This document shows, in pieces, positions 61,001 through 64,000 of a stretch of DNA of 64,000 bases (the first letter of the stretch is position 1; each line of letters begins with the position of its first letter). A model generated the notes under the pieces. It saw only the letters and a list, made by a program, of their open reading frames with translations, was not told the origin of the DNA and ran no database searches. The stretch is taken from positions 59,149,281 to 59,213,280 of the forward strand of contig JACMZG010000008.1 in the NCBI GenBank assembly GCA_018340805.1. Direction: 5' to 3'. This DNA is from Microvelia longipes. Taxonomy: Eukaryota > Arthropoda > Insecta > Hemiptera > Veliidae. The translations under genes and the position numbers were made by a program.

Positions 61001-61016
61001 ACTGTCTTTCATCGAG
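55081..61016 (+). CDS. PMPCA: Mitochondrial processing peptidase alpha subunit, first four coding exons (3' part beyond window)
   Basis: The alpha subunit partners the catalytic beta subunit in the mitochondrial matrix to remove import presequences. Exons: 55,081-55,139, 55,228-55,454, 59,455-59,534, 60,934-61,016, all GT..AG with matching phases, giving about 149 residues. Exon 1 gives an arginine-rich, acid-free leader ([20 protein letters not shown]) fit for a mitochondrial targeting signal, and its phase-2 end requires this join. Exon 2 holds FPGLGNVSY and [20 protein letters not shown]. Exon 3 holds [20 protein letters not shown], where the zinc-binding HxxEH of the beta subunit is replaced by HFLEK, as expected for non-catalytic alpha. 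Exon 4 ends [12 protein letters not shown]. The next exon should begin with a DTT-type sequence, and none is found before 64,000. Introns 2 and 3 carry transposons. Confidence 0.94.
55565..56217. mobile_element. 653-bp TIR element with 8-bp target duplication (PMPCA intron 2)
   Basis: The ends TAAAGTGATGTAACAATTCA and, reverse-complemented on the right, TAAAGTGATGTAGAAATTCA continue as similar G-rich arms (CATACAGTAGGGG, GGTCCAACTCCC) for over 60 bp. CTAGTGCC is duplicated at 55,557-55,564 and 56,218-56,225. The 8-bp duplication allows hAT or P-type. No transposase. I do not assign a superfamily. Confidence 0.8.
56218..59454. other. PMPCA intron 2, remainder
   Basis: No gene. A segment at about 57,000-57,175 is shared with 9,650-10,290. 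Weak inverted similarity between 58,150-58,190 (TTTTTACTGGTCATTCGG) and 58,915-58,945 may mark the ends of an 800-bp element. Low confidence. Confidence 0.4.
59830..60870 (+). repeat. 5S-like interspersed repeat, copy H, internally expanded (PMPCA intron 3)
   Basis: Body phrases GTTTTTAAGACCTCCTAAGA and TGTCTGTCTGCATGTGTGTC come first. The 5S-like segment follows at 60,380-60,440 (AAAAGTTAATCAGCGTCGAG, CAGTGCCTGGTTGGGTGACT), then the expanded box array, then AGAGTTCTGAGGTGCCCCAC and ACCCGATTTT. Same strand as PMPCA. Confidence 0.78.
60466..60790 (+). repeat. 62-bp tandem array inside copy H
   Basis: AGTGAAGCGAGTCTCAAGGC recurs at 60,466, 60,528, 60,590, 60,652 and 60,714, and a last AGTGAAGCGAGTCC at 60,776, at exact 62-base spacing. 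Other copies of the family have only one to three such boxes, so this is a local expansion. Confidence 0.95.
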
Positions 61017-61126
61017 GTAATTACTTGCTGTAGTAAACCTAATCTTAATCTTCTTTTAAAAAGAAAGCAACCAAACACCAAGTGGCATGGTGTAGTTTCT
61101 AATATTGTTTGTTTTTTCTTTATTTT

Positions 61127-61915
61127 ACTTTTCCTCATTTATACTTTAGGTATATAGGAAAAGTATTGTGGTTCCAAAAAAATCCAAAACCGGAATTATT
61201 TGTTTTAGGCGTTTTTAAGGCCTCCTGAGTGGTTTTTGCAAAGTTGTCTGTCAGTATGTGTGTATGTCTGTTATCATTGTAGCACCCAGTGTATTTATGC
61301 TAGAGATTGAAATTTTGTACAAAAATCAGTCAACCACTGTAGTTGTGCTATTCGGAAAATAATTTTTTTATGACGTCATTAACCCACAATAATGACTCAG
61401 TGAAAATTTTGAAAAATCGTAAAACGCGGAAAAATGATGCAATCGGGTTGAGATTTAACATGCATGTGATATATAAGACCAAAGTATGTGCCAAGTTTCT
61501 TCTTATTATCAACATTATTTCAATTTTTATTAAATGACTTGGGTTCATTTTTTAAAAAATTGGGAAATGGTCCAATAGTGTTGACATTTTGTACAGATGT
61601 CTGTATATTATTACCTAATAAATAAGTACACTATGTTTGGTTTCAATACGACTAGTATATCTATGATTTTTTGTTTGATCATACAAATTAAGGAGCATTG
61701 AGCGGGGTCAGTGCTGTATGGGTGACCACTGTGAATGATACAGAAGCATTTACTATCTGAAGACGAGCGAAGAGAGTCCATAGGCATGTTGCAGTATAAA
61801 TTTGGTGAACTGTATTTCTGAGGACAAGCGAAGCGAGTCCGAAGCAGGGAGGATGAGCGTAGCCAATCCAATGTAATGAGGAAAAGTTCTGAGATTCCCC
61901 ATACCCAATTTTTTG
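61127..61915 (+). repeat. 5S-like interspersed repeat, copy I (most complete, PMPCA intron 4)
   Basis: A head hairpin TACTTTTCCT ... AGGAAAAGTA (61,129-61,168) is followed by about 500 bp of body (TATGACGTCATTAACCCACA, GGGTTGAGATTTAACATGCA). Then comes the 5S-like segment at 61,676-61,740 (AAATTAAGGAGCATTGAGCG, GGGTGACCACTGTGAATGA), boxes at 61,760 and 61,823 (GACAAGCGAAGCGAGTCC), and the end CCCCATACCCAATTTTTTG. About 790 bp with no open frame, so it is non-autonomous. Confidence 0.8.
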
Positions 61916-62745
61916 TTTTATTGTTAAGGCATTAGGATAATAAAATATTGTGAAACTTGTGATAATGTGATAATTGTGATAATTGTGATAATGAAAGGAT
62001 AATATAATATTGTGAAACTTAAGTGAAATTAAAATGTATTTAAAAGACACTATAGGGAATACTAAAAAACACACTCCTTACTCCATGTACCAAACTATAT
62101 TTCACCCCCTAGGCATCGGGGCATATTCATGTCTAAAACATACAAAATGAGAAAAACCATAACATAAGTTTTTTTTAAACAAATCAAATACTAAATTAAA
62201 TTATTAAATTTTACAAATGATAATTAATTTTTAAAAATAATATAAATAAACTTACAATAAAAATTCAGGTTGTAATTTAAACTTAGAAATCAGAGATTAA
62301 TAATCTCCGTCGTCATAAAGTCAAAAAAACCCTAAAAACGAAAAAAAGGAAGCTGTAATTAAGGTTAATTAGGAAAATAAGTAAAGAGAAAATTTAATTA
62401 ATTTAAAAGAAATTAATTAATTAATAATTAATAATGAAAAACTTACATGAAAAGAGTAGCTAAAAGTGGTAAGTAAATTGAAATAAATTAAAAGGAGACA
62501 CATATTAAATTAAAAGTTAGAACTCTATCAACAAGCATAGGGAACTGAGGAAATAAATACTCCATACAGAATCAAAGATAATATAAAGAAAAAAATTAAT
62601 ACGTTGGAAATAACGCTTTAATTAGTTTAAAGGAATAATGAAAGAAATCATAATGTATTAAAACTAATTACTATTTATTTATTATTATAAATTAAAATTT
62701 ATTTATTATATATATATATTTATTATTTATTTATTTATTATTTAT

Positions 62746-62747
<2 letters not shown>
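61916..62747. other. AT-rich, gene-free stretch of PMPCA intron 4
   Basis: No feature beyond a short TGTGATAAT microrepeat at about 61,950-62,000 and TTA/TTTA-rich DNA at the right end. Confidence 0.5.
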
Positions 62748-62781
<34 letters not shown>

Positions 62782-63424
62782 TCAACGGAGGGGAAACGCG
62801 ACGGCCTCTAGACGAAAGCTTTATCCCTCGGAATCAAAGCAGCTAACACCCCTAAGAGGGGATGGCTCCTGATCATCCGAAGGTTCGTCACCTTCTTTCG
62901 GTGGCGAAGCCTAGCCCATGGCACCGGTCCATAGAGTGTGGGGACTGGCGACTTCTCGACTGCCCAGCCGGTACCGTAGCAGCGATTGTCAGGCCTTACC
63001 CACTAAACATCTAGAGGTAAAACCCTCCGCCAGGCGCATACCCCCAATTGGCAAGGAGTATTGCACCTTCGCGTGACTAAAAGTCTCCACCACGGTCCCA
63101 ACACATGGTCGGCTAACTTCTGACCAGTGAGGGGGCGGCTTCTCTGACTTACCCTTTCCTCCCACTTCCTGCTCCAGTCAGAAAGAGGAGGCTGAAGACC
63201 CATCGATGGTGGATGCTTCGTTGACTGCCGGTGTAGCGATGAAGTGCCTCCGAGTGCTCCAAAGACCAACGGCACCTAGAACAGAAAAATTGCCCCAGAG
63301 GGAACCCGCCCATGTGGTGGACCCACCAGTCCATCCGTCGTCGCCTGAAGCTCTCCCGCTCTTCCACCTCCGACATGAAAGAGCTTTCAGCCAAGGCTTT
63401 CCAGACGACCAACGGATCCAGCCG
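62748..63424 (-). mobile_element. 5'-truncated 3' end of a non-LTR retrotransposon with poly(A) tail
   Basis: Abruptly GC-richer than its surroundings. Read on the minus strand it ends in about 33 A (T run at 62,748-62,780), the hallmark of target-primed insertion. The upstream end on that strand carries a frame (63,149-63,412, minus) with EVEERESFRRRRMDWWVHHM that may be the ORF2 C-terminus. The 3' UTR includes GTTTAGTGGGTAAGGCCTGA and AGGAGCCATCCCCTCTTAGG. The lineage is uncertain. R1-like UTR style is only an impression. Confidence 0.7.
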
Positions 63425-64000
63425 ATTTTATTATTTATTTATTATTTATTTATTATTTATTTATTATTTATTTATTATATTTATTTATTTTATTTATTTA
63501 TTATTTATTATTATTTTATTATTATTATTTATTATTTATTATTTATTTATTATTATTTATAATTATTTATTATTATTTATTTATATTATTATTTATTTAT
63601 TATTTAATTAATTATTATTAATTGTTCATTTATTATTAATTATTTATTGTATTTATTATTAATAATTTAACCATATTAATTAATTTATTTAATATTAAGT
63701 TAGTTTAAAAATTAATTACGTGATTTTTTGGAAAATAGGCTATAATGCTGATTTCATTTTTAAAGCATCTTTAAAAATGAATCAGCATTATAGCGCTATT
63801 TTTCCAAAAAATCACGTAATTAATTTTTAAACTAACTTAATATTAAATAAATTAATTAATATGGGTTAAATTATTAATAATAAATACAATAAATAAATTT
63901 ATAATAAAGAACAATAATAATAATTAATTAAATAATAAATAATAAATATAAATAAATAAATAAATAATAAAATAAATAATAAATAATAAATAAATAATAA
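63421..64000. repeat. TTA-rich palindrome running off the window
   Basis: Unique-looking arms at 63,641-63,761 and about 63,769-63,898 are reverse complements with few mismatches (CGTGATTTTTTGGAAAATAG on the left, CTATTTTTCCAAAAAATCAC on the right) around a loop of under 10 bases. The outer TTATTTATTA (left) and TAATAAATAA (right) tracts extend the symmetry to the window edge. Confidence 0.88.

Noticed and set aside
60665..61138. 157-residue minus-strand open frame
   Set aside because: Made of the 62-bp repeat array and the antisense of PMPCA exon 4. Not a gene.
63206..63611. Plus-strand frames of 99 and 118 residues
   Set aside because: The poly(A) tail shows the element lies on the minus strand. 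The plus frames run into TTATTTA repeats and are chance.

Overview
This is AT-rich animal nuclear DNA, most likely from an arthropod. It has intron-bearing genes with GT..AG splice sites, no operons, and a dense load of eukaryotic transposons (Ty3-type and BEL/Pao-like LTR elements, hAT-like and other TIR elements, SINE-like repeats, the tail of a non-LTR element), plus two tandem arrays. I cannot name the species. Three protein-coding genes can be supported.

(1) At 11,538-13,341 (+) lies an intronless gene for a roughly 600-residue coiled-coil-rich protein that I do not recognise. One +1 frame break near 12,859-12,885 interrupts it. (2) At 14,186-40,730 (-) lies a complete 15-coding-exon gene for origin recognition complex subunit 3 (ORC3, 682 residues). 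Every exon junction was checked for phase. Its 3' end faces gene 1. (3) From 55,081 (+) onward lie the first four coding exons of the mitochondrial processing peptidase alpha subunit (PMPCA). The rest of that gene lies beyond the right edge.

Layout: 1-11.5 kb is intergenic, with several copies of an interspersed repeat carrying a 5S-rRNA-like segment, (TA)n tracts and a 465-bp palindrome. 11.5-13.4 kb is gene 1. 14.2-40.7 kb is ORC3, whose introns hold a BEL/Pao-like LTR element nested inside a hAT-like element (intron 12), a Ty3-type LTR retrotransposon with identical LTRs but broken reading frames (intron 6), a 1.55-kb TIR element rich in one 11-bp motif (intron 5), small palindromic MITEs and further 5S-like repeats. 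41.2-45.5 kb is a satellite of about 193 bp per unit, about 22 copies, that runs into a 100-N assembly gap. 45.6-49.5 kb is intergenic with a six-copy, 137-bp tandem repeat. 49.5-53.9 kb is a large inverted repeat (arms about 1.4 kb) whose spacer holds a tRNA-Ser-like SINE head. 55.1-61.0 kb is the 5' part of PMPCA. 61.1-64.0 kb holds another 5S-like repeat, a GC-richer non-LTR element 3' end with a poly(A) tail, and a TTA-rich palindrome that runs off the window.

The genes do not form a pathway. ORC3 acts in nuclear DNA replication licensing and PMPCA in mitochondrial protein import. The strongest leads are the chimeric 5S-like repeat family, the nested LTR-in-hAT insertion with both target duplications readable, the 11-bp motif element, and the +1 frame break at a GTT-TGA context in gene 1.
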